A DNA stretch of 64,000 nt from Serratia rubidaea (GCA_901472405.1 LR590463.1:2542001-2606000); one strand, 5' to 3'. Counted from the stretch's first letter, positions 9,678 through 20,272 are shown. Numbers and translations are program-made. The notes: generated by a model from the letters alone, not told the origin.

Positions 9678-10560
9678 CTAAACGCCAGCCAGCGAGAGCC
9701 GATCTACGCACCAGTCCCATACCGCATCGCGCTGGGCGCGCGGTAAGGATGAGCGCTTGCGGACGAGGAAATAGCTGGGCTCTTTGATCATGCTCTCCTC
9801 CGCGACCTGTACAAGACGCCCGGCCTTGAGATCGCCGGCCACAAACGCCCGGCATGCCAGAGCGATCCCCTGCCCAGCCAGCGCCGCATCCAGCGCCAGC
9901 GTCGTCTGGTTAAATACCGCGCCGGGCAGCTTGCCGCCGGTACGCAGAAACAGCGGCCAGTGGCCCTGCGAATCATGCAACAGCGGAAACGCCCCAATCT
10001 GTTTCCGGAGACAGCGGGAGCGGTAACTCTTTGACCAGATGGGGGCTGGCGACCGCCACCAGCTCCTGGTGGAACAGCAGCCTGGCCTCCAGCCCGGACG
10101 GGAACGGAGGACAGGTTAACCGTATGGCAATGTCCACCTGATCGCGCTCAAAATCGCAGAGCGCTTCGGTGGCGACCGTACGCAGCTCCACGCCGGGCAG
10201 CGCGGCGTTCAGCTCGGCCAGACGGGGGATCAGCAGCTTCGCGGCGAAGGTCGGCGTCACGCTGATTGGTAACGGTGTCCGGCCGCTCCAGAAGCCGTCC
10301 GGTGGCATCGCCGAGCGTATCAAAAGCGCGGGTCACCTCCGTCAGGTAGCTTGCGCCCTGCGGCGTCAGGGCCAGGCCGCGCGGCAAGCGCTGAAACAGG
10401 GCCTGGCCCAGATGCTCTTCCAGCGCGCGCACCTGCTGCGCAACCGCGCCCTGGGTGACGCCCAGCTCCTCGGCGGCGGCCCGAAAACTCAGCCGGCGCC
10501 CGAGACCTCGAATGCACGCAGGGCATTGAGCGGAGGAAGTTTACGGCGGGATGGCGTCAT
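9678..10560 (-). CDS. LysR-family regulator, GcvA-like (frameshifted)
   Basis: The start 'MTPSRRKLPPLNALRAFEV' and 'ELGVTQGAVAQQVRALEEHL' give the HTH, then 'LFQRLPRGLALTPQGASYLT'. The effector domain reads 'ISVTPTFAAKLLIPRLAELN' and 'RDQVDIAIRLTCPPFP', and the end 'AGQGIALACRAFVAGDLKAG' is typical of GcvA-type LTTRs. Frame slips near 10480, 10290 and 9985 are bridged. It diverges from an SDR gene 106 bp away and probably regulates it. The 9451-9677 stretch downstream holds no gene I can support. Confidence 0.82.
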
Positions 10561-10666
10561 AGCGATACCCTATAGTTTTTCTACAGTCTGAGACGTTTAT
10601 TTATCACACGCAACTTCGGCTGTCACCTGACACAATGGCGGCAGAACCTAACCAAAGGAGGCCGTC

Positions 10667-11373
10667 ATGGCTGAAGAAAAAGTTGCGCTTATCATGGGCG
10701 GTGGATCCGGTATGGGAGCCGCGGCCGCACGCAGACTGGCTCAGGATGGCTATCGTATCGCCATCCTCTCCTCGTCGGGCAAGGGCGAGGCGCTGGCCAA
10801 CGAGTTGGGCGGCGTCGGCGTCACCGGCTCAAACCAGTCACTCGACGACGTGAAGCAAATCGTGGATCTGACGATGGCGACGTGGGGGCGAATCGACGCG
10901 CTGGTCAACTCCGCAGGTCACGGCCCGCGTGCGCCGCTGCTCGATATCACTGATGAACAGTGGCACCAGGGCATGGATGTCTATTTGCTGAGCGCCGTGC
11001 GCCCGATCCGTCTGGTCGCGCCGATCATGGCAGCGCAAGGCGGTGGCGCCATTGTCAACATTTCGACGGCCTGGGCGTTCGAGCCGTCCGCCGAGTTCCC
11101 GACTTCGGCAGTGTTCCGGGCGGGTCTTGCCAGCTTCACCAAACTCCTTTGCGGATGGCTATGCGGCGAAGAATGTGCGCATAAACAATGTGCTGCCCGG
11201 CTGGATCGACAGCCTGCCGGAAGTCGCAGAACGCCGCGACAGCGTGCCGATGGGACGCTATGGCACCGTCCGAAGAGATCGCCGACACCGTAGCCTTTTT
11301 ACTGTCGGCAGGCGCAGGCTACGTCACCGGCCAGAATATCCGCGTCGATGGCGGCGTCACCCGCTCCATCTGA
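10667..11373 (+). CDS. Short-chain dehydrogenase/reductase (frameshifted)
   Basis: Begins 'MAEEKVALIMGGGSGMGAAA' (Gly-rich NAD(P) loop GGGSGMG), then 'GRIDALVNSAGHGPRAPLLD' (NSAG), 'GGAIVNISTAWAFEP', 'RINNVLPGWIDSLPE' and 'GYVTGQNIRVDGGVTRSI'. The usual YxxxK position is not conserved in an obvious way: at the expected place the sequence reads 'FPTSAVFRAGLASFTK', with Phe instead of Tyr. This may reflect a divergent active site or an error. Frame slips near 11145 and 11265. It is controlled in all likelihood by the divergent LysR gene. Confidence 0.8.
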
Positions 11374-11389
11374 TTGGTCCGCTATAATA

Positions 11390-11424
11390 AACGAGCCGCC
11401 TTTCCTGGCGGAAGGCGGCTCGTT
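11390..11424. terminator. 13-bp-stem hairpin between the SDR gene and dcp
   Basis: AACGAGCCGCCTT and AAGGCGGCTCGTT flank a 9-nt loop. It sits between convergent genes. On the minus strand the stem is followed by TATTATAG, so it may serve both directions, but there is no long T run. Confidence 0.65.
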
Positions 11425-11436
11425 GCCCGACACCCT

Positions 11437-13654
11437 CTAGAGATAAATCACTGGCTCTTTCAGGCCGCCGGTTAATCAGCATCGGCTCAATGCTCGGCGC
11501 CTTACCGCGCCAGGTTTCATACAGCTTCTCCAGATCTTCGCTGTTGCCGCGCGACAGCACCATATCGCGGAAGCGCTGGCCGTTCTCCGCCGTCAGGCCG
11601 CCGTGTTCACTGAACCACTGGAAGGCGTCGTCCGCCCAGCATTTCAGTCCACAGATAGGCGTAATAGCCGGCGGCGTAGCCGTTGCCCCAGATATGCTGG
11701 AAGTAGCTGGAACGGTAGCGCGGCGGCACATAGCTGAGATCGATGTTATCTTTCTGCAGCGACTGCGCCTCAAACTGGTCGACATCCTGCTGCGGCTGGT
11801 CGGCGCTCAGCATATGCCAGTGCATATCCAGCAGCGCCGCCGCCAGCAGTTCGGTCATGTCGTAGCCCTTGTTGAACTTGTCGGCCTTGTTGATCTTGTC
11901 GACCAGTTCCTGCGGCATCGCCGCGCCGGTCTGGTAATGCTTGGCGAAGTGGGCGAAGACTTTCGGGTCGCGCGCCCAGTGCTCGTTAAACTGCGACGGG
12001 AACTCAACAAAATCGCGCGCGGTATTGGTGCCGGACAGGCTCGGGTACTGCTGATCGGCAAAGATGCCGTGCAGCGCATGGCCGAACTCGTGGAACATGG
12101 TGATCACATCGTCATACGACAGCAGCGCCGGCTGGCCGGGCGCCGGTTTGGTGAAGTTGGCGACGTTGTAAATCACCGTTTGGTGCCGTTGAGTTTCGAC
12201 TGCTCGACGAAGTTGCTCATCCAGGCGCCGCCGCCCCTTGTTGTCGCGCTTAAAGTAGTCGGTATAGGAACAGCGCCAAGCGATTTACCGGTCCTTATCA
12301 AACACCTCATACACCCGCACGTCCGGCTGATACACCGGAATATCCTTGCGCTGTTTAAAGCTGATGCCGTACAGCAGGTTAGCCGCGTAGAACACGCCGT
12401 TGTTCAGCACGTTATTCAGCTCAAAGTAAGGTTTGATCTGTGATTCATCCAGATCGTACTTCTCCTTGCGCACCTGCTCGGCATAGTACTGCCAGTCCCA
12501 GGCCACCAGTTTGAAATCGCCTTTCTGCCGGTCGATCACCGCCTGGATATCCTTCGCCTCACGCTGTGCGCGCGCGGTGGCCGCCGGTACGATATCGCGC
12601 ATAAAGCTCAGCGCCGCCTTCGGCGTTTTCGCCATCTGATTTTGCAGTTTCCACGAGGCGTAGTCCGGGAAGCCCAGCAGCTTGGCCTGCTCGGCGCGGA
12701 TCTTCGCAGCCGGGCGATGGTCTGACGGTGTCGTTGCCGTCGCCCTTCTCGGCGCGCGTCCACGAAGCGTCGAACAGCGCCTTGCGCGTATCGCGATCCT
12801 TCAGCGTCTGCAGATCCGGCTGCTGGGTGGTATTCTGCAGCACCAGCAGCCACTGCTTGTCCAGTTTGCGCTCGCTGGCCGCCTGGGCCGCGGCCGCCAG
12901 CTCGCCGGCGGACAGGCCGTCCAGCTTGCTCTTGTCGCTGGATGGCCAGCGCGCCGTTCTTCGCCGCCGCCAGCAGTTTATTGGTGAACTGGGTGCTGAG
13001 GGTCGCCGCTTCCTGGTTCAGCGCCTTCAGTTTGGTTTTGTCGGCGTCCGACAGGTTGGCGCCGGCCAGTTCAAAGCTCTGGTAGGCCACCTCCAGCAGA
13101 CGGCGGGATTCCGCATCCAGCTTCAGCGCGTCGCGCTGCTCATACACCGCCTTAATACGCGCAAACAGCTTGCTGTTGAGCATAATGGCGTCATCCATCG
13201 CCGCCAGTTTCGGCGAGACTTCTTCATCCAGCTTCTGCAGCGCGTCGCTGGTGTTGGCCGAAGTCATGGCGCCGAACACGCTCATCACCCGCGTCAGCAG
13301 CGCGCCGGTTTTTTCCAGCGCCACCAGGGTATTGTCAAAATCCGCCTTGGCCGGGTTGTTGGCGATTTTTTCCACTTCCGCCAGTTTCTGTTTGATGCCC
13401 TCTTCAATCGCCGGCGCGTAGTCGCTTTCCTTAATCCGGTCGAAAGGCGGCGCCTGATACGGCAGACGGCTCTGGTAGAAGAACGGGTTGTCGCTTTTCT
13501 GGTTCTCGTGCTGGTTGGCTTCGCCGGTCACCGTCGCCTCCTTCGCCTGGCCGCTCGGCAGCGCCGCATGTTCAGAGGTGGTTTTGCTCTCCTCGGCCTG
13601 CGCCTGCGTGCCTAACGCCATGCTCATCGCTAACACTAATGTGGATAAACGCAT
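11437..13654 (-). CDS. dcp: Peptidyl-dipeptidase Dcp, with signal peptide (frameshifted)
   Basis: An M3-family zinc metallopeptidase that removes C-terminal dipeptides. The catalytic site is 'VITMFHEFGHALHGIFADQQ' (HExxH). Many stretches match E. coli Dcp: 'QSRLPYQAPPFDRIKESDYA', 'TRVMSVFGAMTSANTSDALQ', 'SLSGTNTARDFVEFPSQFNE' and 'FRDMVLSRGNSEDLEKLYET'. Unlike the E. coli protein, it starts with a clear signal sequence (MRLSTLVLAMSMALGTQAQA) and a polar linker of about 40 residues, so it is predicted to be exported. Several one-base slips occur (for example near 12940, 12720, 12290-12180, 11640). The frame ends 'NRGLKEPVIYL' at 11437 after a slip near 11470. Start ATG 13654. Confidence 0.9.
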
Positions 13655-13749
13655 CAATTCAAACTCCTCCATGTAGGGTGCGGGGAAGCATACTTCCCCA
13701 ATGCCATCCAAGCTTAGGCGCAGTTGGCAGATTCAGCAAAAACAACTGA

Positions 13750-14520
13750 TTAGCGCTGCGCACTGGCGTAATGGGCGATCACTTCGCCGGCCACCGCCAC
13801 GGCGATTTCCGCCGGCAGTTTGCCCTTCACCTCCGACAGCCCAGCGGGCAGCGCATCTGCGCCAGCGCCGCGGGCGCTACGCCGCGCATGCCGAGCTGAT
13901 ACTCGAAACGCCTGCGCTTGGTCAGGGAACCGATCAGGCCGAAATAGGCCGCATCGTTACGCTTTAGAATACGCTCCGCCAGCGCCAGATCCAGGCCGTG
14001 ATCGTGGGTCATCACAATATAGAGGCAACCCGGCGGCATGTCATCGACCGCCGCCGGCAGATCCTCACACGGCTGCGGCGTAATATTGGCGGCCACCTGC
14101 GGCGGAAACTGCTGCGCCCGGCTGTCGAGCCAGCGTACCTGCAGCGGCAGCGTCGCCAGGATCTGCGCCAGCGCGCAGCCGACGTGGCCGGCGCCAAACA
14201 GCGCCACCAGCGCCGCGCCGCGTTCTGCGGCTCAAACAGCACGCGGACGTGGCCGCCGCAGCACTGCCCCAGCCGCGCGGCCAGCGGGAAGCTTTCAGCC
14301 GCAGCGCCGATTCGCCGCGCTGCAGCATGGCGCGGGCAATTTCCAGCGCCTGAAACTCCAGATGGCCGCCGCCGATGGTGTCCAGCGCCTGTTCGGCGGT
14401 CACCAGCATTTTCGCACCGCGGTTGCGCGGTACGGAGCCATGTTCATCAATCACGGTGACCAGCACGCAGGGTTCACCGCGCCGCCGCAGCGCGGCCAAC
14501 GCATCAATCCAGTGTTCCAT
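13750..14520 (-). CDS. xdhC: Xanthine dehydrogenase accessory protein XdhC (frameshifted)
   Basis: XdhC inserts the sulfurated molybdenum cofactor into xanthine dehydrogenase. The N-terminus 'EPCVLVTVIDEHGSVPRNRG' and 'KMLVTAEQALDTIGGGHLEF' is the XdhC/CoxI domain. A Rossmann part follows: 'VALFGAGHVGCALAQILATL', 'YIVMTHDHGLDLALAERILK' and 'YFGLIGSLTKRRRFEYQLGM'. Slips near 14290, 14215 and 13845 break the frame. The end is 'VIAHYASAQR', giving a stop at 13750. It is the last gene of the guaD-xdhABC operon. Confidence 0.9.
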
Positions 14521-16906
14521 CGTCGCCCTCCCGCCGATTTTTGAGTGACACTGTCACCTGAAAGCATCTGCTGTACGCCCCACAGCACCCGCTCCGGCGT
14601 GGCCGGCGCATCGATATCCGGCTGACGCGGTAATCGCTCAGGCTGGCGACCGCATCCTTGATGGCGCACCAGACTGATATCGCCAGCATAAACGGCGGCT
14701 CGCCCACCGCTTTGGAACGAAAGACCGTCTGCTGCGGATTGCGGCGGTTTTCCAGCAGCGACACCCGCAGATCGGCCGGCACGTCGCCAATCGCCGGGAT
14801 CTTGTAGCTGGCCGGCCCGTTGGTCAGCAGCCGTCCCTGCTCATCCCACACCAGCTCCTCGCAGGTCAGCCAGCCCATGCCCTGCACGAATCCCCCTTCG
14901 ATTTGCCCGATATCAATCGCCGGGTTCAGCGAGTCGCCGACGTCATGCAGAATATCGGCGCGCAGCAGCTGATATTCGCCGGTCAGCGTATCGATCAACA
15001 CTTCTGAACAGGCCGCGCCGTAGGCGAAATAATAAAATGGATGCCCGACGCCGGCCTCGCGATGGTAAAAAATCTGCGGCGTGCGGTAATAGCCGGTGCT
15101 GGACAGGGAAACCTGCTGCAGATAGGCCAGCTGCACCACCTGTTCAAAACTGAAATAGCGCTCGCCGACCCGCACCTGGCCGTTGCTGAATGCGATCTGC
15201 CGCGCCGGCACCCGATAGTGTTGCACCAGCATGTCAATCAGCCGCTGTTTGATGGTCAGCGCGGCGTTCTCCGCCGCTTTGCCGTTCAGATCGGTGCCGG
15301 ACGAAGCCGCCGTCGGCGAGGTGTTCGGCACTTTGCCGGTGTCGGTGGCGGTGATCTGAATCCGCGCGATATCCACCTGGAACACCTCGGCCACGATCTG
15401 CGCCACCTTGGTGTTCAGGCCCTGGCCCATTTCCGTGCCGCCGTGGTTCAGCTGCATGCTGCCGTCGGTATAGATCAGCAGCAGCGCCCCGGCCTGATTG
15501 AGGAAGCTGGCGGTAAATGAAATGCCGAACTTCACCGGCGTCAGCGCCAGTCCCTTCTTCAGCAGCGGACTGCGCGCATTGAATTCCCGCACCGCCGCGC
15601 GGCGCGCCCGGTAGTCGGCGCTGTGCTCCAGCCGCCGGGTGATCTCCGCCAGCAGGTTCTGGCCTACCGGCTGCTGATAGTGGGTCACATTGCGCGTTTT
15701 CTGCCGGTAATAGTTGGTTTTGCGCACCGTCAGCGGGTCCAGCGCCAGATGGCGGGCGATGACGTCCATAATGTTCTCAATCGCCATCATGCCCTGCGGG
15801 CCGCCAAAGCCGCGGTAGGCGGTGTTGGATGCGGTGTGGGTCTGGCAGCGGTGGCCGGTGATCACCACGTCCTGCAGAAAATAGGCGTTATCGGCGTGGA
15901 ACATCGCACGATCGACGATCGAACCGGAGAGATCGAGTGAATAGCCGCAGTTGCCCGCGAGGTCGATTTTAATGCCGCTCAGCAGGCCGCGATCGTCAAA
16001 CCCTACGTCATAGTGAATATAGAACGGATGGCGCTTACCGGTGATCATCATGTCGTCGCGGCGGTTAAGGCGCATCTTCGCCGGCCGGCCGGTCAGGTGC
16101 GCCGCCAGCGCGCACAGGCACGCCGGCCCGGCGGCCTGCGTCTCCTTACCGCCGAAGCCGCCGCCCATGCGCCGGGTATCGACCGTCACCTTATGCAGCG
16201 GCAGCGCCAGCACCGACGCCACCAGTTTTTGCACTTCGCTCGGGTTCTGGGTGGAGGAGTAGACCTGTATGCCGCCGTCCTCGCCGGGCACCACCGCGGA
16301 GATCTGGGTTTCCAGATAAAAATGCTCCTGGCCGCCGATACGCAGCTCGCCCTGCAGCCGGTGCCGGGCGCGCGCCAGCGCCGCCTCCGCGTCGCCGCGA
16401 CGGTGGCAGTGGCTCTCCTGCACCAACCAGCCATTGCGGTATGACTGCTCAACGTCCAGCCGCGCCGGCAGATCCTGATAATCGATAACGATCGCCTGCG
16501 CCGCGCGCCAGGCGGTCTCTTCATCCTCCGCCGCCACCACCGCCACCACCTGACCGACGTATTCGACCCGATCTCTGGCCAGCAGCGGGTCGCCCTCGGT
16601 CAGCGCGGCGATATCCAGCTCTCCCGGCACGTCCTGCCAGGTCATCACCCGCACCACGCCGGGAAACTGCGCGCAGGCGCTGCTGTCCAGCGCCAGAATC
16701 TTCGCATGCGCGCGGTCGCTCAGCCGCGCGGCCAGATGCAGCTGGCGCGGGTACTCCAGCCGGTCATCAATGTACTGCGCCTCGCCGCTGACGTGCTTGT
16801 CGGCGCTTTCGTGCTGCTGACTGCGGCCAACGCCGCCGCGCGCCGCGCCGGCGAACAGTGCGGCCAGCTCGGCCTGGCTGCGTTCTGTCTGGGATCGGTT
16901 ACTCAT
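14504..16906 (-). CDS. xdhB: Xanthine dehydrogenase, molybdopterin-binding subunit
   Basis: The large Mo-cofactor subunit of the three-subunit, XdhAB-type xanthine dehydrogenase. It has 'GEAQYIDDRLEYPRQLHLAA', 'GGQEHFYLETQISAVVPGED', 'MGGGFGGKETQAAGPACLCA', 'ASNTAYRGFGGPQGMMAIEN' and 'NHGGTEMGQGLNTKVAQIVA'. These are the Mo-pterin and substrate pocket motifs (the Glu in GRR/VGE loops lies near 'SKAVGEPPFMLAISVWCAIK'). A slip near 14640 alters the last 40 or so residues; the true stop may be near 14554. Its ATG overlaps the end of xdhA by 8 bp. Confidence 0.93.
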   Translation of the reverse strand: MSNRSQTERSQAELAALFAGAARGGVGRSQQHESADKHVSGEAQYIDDRLEYPRQLHLAARLSDRAHAKILALDSSACAQFPGVVRVMTWQDVPGELDIAALTEGDPLLARDRVEYVGQVVAVVAAEDEETAWRAAQAIVIDYQDLPARLDVEQSYRNGWLVQESHCHRRGDAEAALARARHRLQGELRIGGQEHFYLETQISAVVPGEDGGIQVYSSTQNPSEVQKLVASVLALPLHKVTVDTRRMGGGFGGKETQAAGPACLCALAAHLTGRPAKMRLNRRDDMMITGKRHPFYIHYDVGFDDRGLLSGIKIDLAGNCGYSLDLSGSIVDRAMFHADNAYFLQDVVITGHRCQTHTASNTAYRGFGGPQGMMAIENIMDVIARHLALDPLTVRKTNYYRQKTRNVTHYQQPVGQNLLAEITRRLEHSADYRARRAAVREFNARSPLLKKGLALTPVKFGISFTASFLNQAGALLLIYTDGSMQLNHGGTEMGQGLNTKVAQIVAEVFQVDIARIQITATDTGKVPNTSPTAASSGTDLNGKAAENAALTIKQRLIDMLVQHYRVPARQIAFSNGQVRVGERYFSFEQVVQLAYLQQVSLSSTGYYRTPQIFYHREAGVGHPFYYFAYGAACSEVLIDTLTGEYQLLRADILHDVGDSLNPAIDIGQIEGGFVQGMGWLTCEELVWDEQGRLLTNGPASYKIPAIGDVPADLRVSLLENRRNPQQTVFRSKAVGEPPFMLAISVWCAIKDAVASLSDYRVSRISMRRPRRSGCCGAYSRCFQVTVSLKNRREGDDGTLD

Positions 16907-18323
16907 GGCTGGTTACCTCAATGGCGGTGGCCGGCGCGCTCAGCGCGATGAAATAGCGGCGCAGCAGGTTTTGCGCCACCAACATGCGGTAGGCGCCGCT
17001 GGCGCGGAAGTCGCTCAGCGGGGTGAAATCCAGCGTCAGCGCCTGCGCCGCCCGCTCCACGCTGTTGTGCTCCCAGCGTGCGCCAAGCAGCGCCCGTTCG
17101 CAGGCTGCGGCCCGTTTCGGCGTGGCGGCCATGCCGCCGAAGGCGATGCGCGCCGTCCGCACCCTGCCGTCTTCAATCTGCAGGTTAAAGGCGCCGCACA
17201 CCGCGGAGATATCATCTTCCAGCCGCTTCGAGACCTTCCAGACGCGCAGATCCGCCGGGAACGACGCCGGCAGCTGGATGCTTTCGATAAACTCCCCCGG
17301 CTGCAGCGCCGTCTGCCGGTAACCGAGGAAGAAATCGTCCAGCGGCAGATCGCGCCGCTGCGCGCCGCGGCGCAGCGTCAGCACCGCATTCAGCGCCAGC
17401 AGCAGCGGCGCGCCGTCGCCGATCGGCGAGGCGTTGGCGATATTGCCGCCCAGCGTGCCCTGATTGCGGATTTGCTGCGAGGCGAAACGCTGCAGCAGCG
17501 CCCCCAGCGCCGGGTGTTCCTCCGCCAGCGCCCGGTAGAGTTCGCTCAGCGTAACGCCGGCGCCGATGCGCAGCCGCTCGCCCCGTTCAATCTGTCGCAG
17601 TTCGGCAAGCTGGCCGATGGCGATGATCAGCGGCAGATCCTGGTGGCGCTGCGTCACCTCCAGCGCCAGATCGGTGCCGCCGGCCAGCAGTTTCGCCTGC
17701 GGATACTGCTGATAGCACTGCGCCAGCTGGTCCAGCGTCTGCGGCATCAGGCAGCGTTTGCCGCCGCAGACCGTCTCCGCGGCGGCGGGGATCTGCCGCA
17801 GACGCGCCAGCGTTGCTGCCTGACGGGCGTCGAACTGGTCCGGCGCGCTGGTCGTACAGGCCTGCTGCGCCGCCGCCATAATCGGCCGGTAGCCGGTGCA
17901 GCGGCACAGGTTGCCCGCCAGCGCCTGCAGGGCCTGCTCGCGCCGGTAGCCGTCGCTGTTCTTTTGCAGACAGAACAGCGACATCACAAACCCCGGCGTA
18001 CAAAAGCCGCACTGCGAGCCGTGGCAGTCCACCATCGCCTGCTGCACCGCGTGCAGCTGTCCCTTCTCGCGCAGATCCTCAACGGTCAGCAGCTGTTTGC
18101 CGTGCAGCGCGCTGACAAAGGTCAGACAGGCGTTGACGCTGCGGTAGCGCAGCCGCTCGCCGTCGGCCTCCGCCAGCACCACGGTGCACGCCCCGCAGTC
18201 GCCGGAGGCGCAGCCCTCTTTGGTGCCGCAGCGCCGCAGATGGCGGCGCAGATACTGCAGCACCGTGGTATTCGGATCGAGCCGTTCGCTTTTCAGCGTG
18301 TCGTTCAGCAGAAACTGGATCAT
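16899..18323 (-). CDS. xdhA: Xanthine dehydrogenase, FAD and [2Fe-2S] subunit
   Basis: 474 residues combining two [2Fe-2S] centres and an FAD domain. The plant-type ferredoxin motif is 'GCASGDCGACTVVLAEADGE'; the second cluster is 'CGFCTPGFVMSLFCLQKNSD' with 'NLCRCTGYRPIM'. The FAD domain shows 'LLAGGTDLALEVTQR' and 'QIRNQGTLGGNIANASPIGD'. Electrons pass from the Mo subunit through these clusters to FAD and NAD. The frame is intact. It overlaps guaD by ATGA upstream and xdhB downstream, so the operon is tightly coupled. Confidence 0.95.
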   Translation of the reverse strand: MIQFLLNDTLKSERLDPNTTVLQYLRRHLRRCGTKEGCASGDCGACTVVLAEADGERLRYRSVNACLTFVSALHGKQLLTVEDLREKGQLHAVQQAMVDCHGSQCGFCTPGFVMSLFCLQKNSDGYRREQALQALAGNLCRCTGYRPIMAAAQQACTTSAPDQFDARQAATLARLRQIPAAAETVCGGKRCLMPQTLDQLAQCYQQYPQAKLLAGGTDLALEVTQRHQDLPLIIAIGQLAELRQIERGERLRIGAGVTLSELYRALAEEHPALGALLQRFASQQIRNQGTLGGNIANASPIGDGAPLLLALNAVLTLRRGAQRRDLPLDDFFLGYRQTALQPGEFIESIQLPASFPADLRVWKVSKRLEDDISAVCGAFNLQIEDGRVRTARIAFGGMAATPKRAAACERALLGARWEHNSVERAAQALTLDFTPLSDFRASGAYRMLVAQNLLRRYFIALSAPATAIEVTSHE

Positions 18324-19649
18324 GCCGCCTCCTGCCGCTGCGGCGCCTGAAACACCACCTTGCCGTCCACATAGGTGCGATACAGGTTGCGATCGTCGCC
18401 AAGCGTCATCAGCATAAACAGCACTTCATCCAGCGTGCGGCTGTTGGCATAGCGCAGCTGCTGCAGCGGCGACACCGCCGGATCAAGCACCACGAAATCC
18501 GCCTCTTTGCGACGTCAAAGTTGCCGATATGGTCGTCCAGCGCCAACGCGCGCGCGCCGCCCAGCGTGGCGTGATAGAAGGCTTCGCGGCCGCCAGTTTG
18601 TAATCCTGCAACTGCGCCACCTTGTAGGCTTCGCCCAGCGTCTGCAGCATATTAAAGGTGGTGCCGGCCCCGACGTCGCTGCCGATGCCGAGTCGGACCC
18701 GCCGCCGCCAGGCCTGCTGCAGCTTAAACAGCCCGCTGCCGAGGAACAGGTTGGACGTCGGGCAGAAGGCGATCGACGAACGGGTATCGCACAGGCACTG
18801 CCACTCTGCGTCTTCCAGGTGCAGGCAGTGGGCGAAGACGCTTTTCTCGCCGGTCAGCCCGTAATGGTGGTAAACATCCAGATAGTTGCGATGCTGCGGA
18901 AACAGTTCTTTTACCCAGGCCACTTCATCGCGGTTCTCGCTCAGGTGGGTATGCAGCCAGACGTCGGGAAACTCCTGGCGCAGGCGCTGCACCTGCGCCA
19001 GCAGCTGCGGGGAACAGGTGGGCGCGAAACGCGGCGTCAGGGCATAGCCCAGCCGCTGCCTGCCGTGCCAGCGGCGGATCAGCGCCCGGGTTTGCCGGTA
19101 GCTCTGTTCCGGCGTTTCCAGCAGCCCCTCAGGCGCATGGCGATCCATCATTCACCTTGCCGGCAATCAGCCGCATATTCAGCGCCGCCGCCTGACTGAA
19201 CAGCGCGTCGACCGACTGCGGATGCACGGTGGCGAACACCAGCGCCGTGGTGGTGCCGTTGCTTAACAGCTGCTGCAGGAAGAATGCGGAGATATTCTCG
19301 GCATGCTCGGCGTCGCTAAAACGTCCCTCGACCGGGAAGGTATAGCGCTGCAGCCAGCCCAGCAGCTGGTCGCCGTAGGCGCCGATCATTTCAGTTTGCG
19401 GGTAATGAATGTGGCAGTCGACAAACCCCGGCACCACCAGTTTATCGCGATAATCCGTCACCGCCGTGCCGGCCGGCAGCAGCGCTGCGCCCTGCTGCCA
19501 CTCGCCGAACCACGCGATGCGCCCCTGATTCAGCAGCAGCAGGCCGTCCGGCCGGTGCCGCAGCTGGGGGCGAGTTGATCCGGCTGTTCCACGCAGGCGG
19601 CGATATCGAAAAAATTGCCACGAATGGCGTGGGTAAATTGCATGCTCAT
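18320..19649 (-). CDS. guaD: Guanine deaminase (frameshifted)
   Basis: Converts guanine to xanthine, the substrate of the enzyme encoded downstream. It is an amidohydrolase with the metal motif 'VVPGFVDCHIHYPQTEMIGA' (HxH), 'NGTTTALVFATVHPQSVDAL', 'LTPRFAPTCSPQLLAQVQRL', 'VWLHTHLSENRDEVAWVKEL' and 'LGIGSDVGAGTTFNMLQTLG' (Zn Asp). Slips near 19580, 19150, 18590 and 18515 break the frame. ATG 19649 is preferred (GGAAC upstream); ATG 19643 is the alternative. First gene of the operon guaD-xdhA-xdhB-xdhC. Confidence 0.92.
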
Positions 19650-20272
19650 AATGCCGTTCCTATTTTTCTGGCGCGCACGGCGCAACCGGCGGCCAAAAGT
19701 ATTTCACCGGTTAATACATGGCGCATTTATCATCAATTACAGGCGATAAATTAAAGATAGCAATCGCCATGCCAGCATGCCGAAAATAGAATAAAAGCAT
19801 ATAAAAACAATCAATTAAATTAACTCCAATGCTGCATGAAAAAAACGGTCTAAAATATCACCCGCCCAGGCAAACGGTTGCGGTTAAATAGCAACCGTTT
19901 GCCTTTTATTTGTTAAATATTGCTCTGCACCATTGTTGCGCAACCATTATTCTCACCGTGCGGCCAGCGGCTCCGGGTATTGTCATTTATCCGACGCGTT
20001 AACGTTTCTGCTCAGTCAACCGCGATTCACACCGTGCTGCACCATCAGCAGGCAGAGGCCAAAACGTTGGCGCAGGCAGGCTCCCGTGCGCTTGTCCATC
20101 GGCAATCCTGCGCGCGAATTTACGGTAATTCTCAAAAGATGCCTTCATTTTATTAACCACTTTTTAACAATGGCGCATTGCGCTATTGCTCACCCTCTTG
20201 TCTGTACCAATGTCTACGCCACTGGGTTGTCGTTATGCCGAATCACCGCAGTTCTACTCAGGATGCTCTGCC
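19650..20272. other. Non-coding interval between guaD and the MFS gene
   Basis: About 620 bp with no supportable gene. The first half is AT-rich and must hold the guaD promoter. The centre carries the double dyad annotated at 19868-19904. A short TTGCGCAA palindrome is at about 19936. Short frames at 19920-20445 have no recognisable protein features and poor coding character. Confidence 0.6.
19868..19904. promoter_or_regulatory. Twin PurR-box-like dyads that also form a 13-bp hairpin
   Basis: GGCAAACGGTTGC (19869-19881) and its reverse complement GCAACCGTTTGCC (19891-19903) flank a 9-nt loop and are followed by TTTTATTT. As RNA this is a plausible plus-strand terminator, yet no plus-strand gene precedes it. 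As DNA each arm matches the PurR consensus ANGCAANCGNTTNCNT at 11 of 12 defined positions, with centres 21 bp apart (two helical turns). Given the purine-catabolism operon alongside, paired PurR operators are an attractive alternative. Confidence 0.5.

Noticed and set aside
547..14520. Widespread pseudogenes or programmed frameshifting
   Set aside because: Too many independent genes are hit, always by one base and without slippery-site signals, and homology continues straight across each break.
16905..18350. A 481-codon open frame on the plus strand opposite xdhA
   Set aside because: It is rich in Arg, Gln and His with no domain pattern, the usual antisense shadow in GC-rich sequence; xdhA on the other strand has clear Fe-S and FAD motifs.
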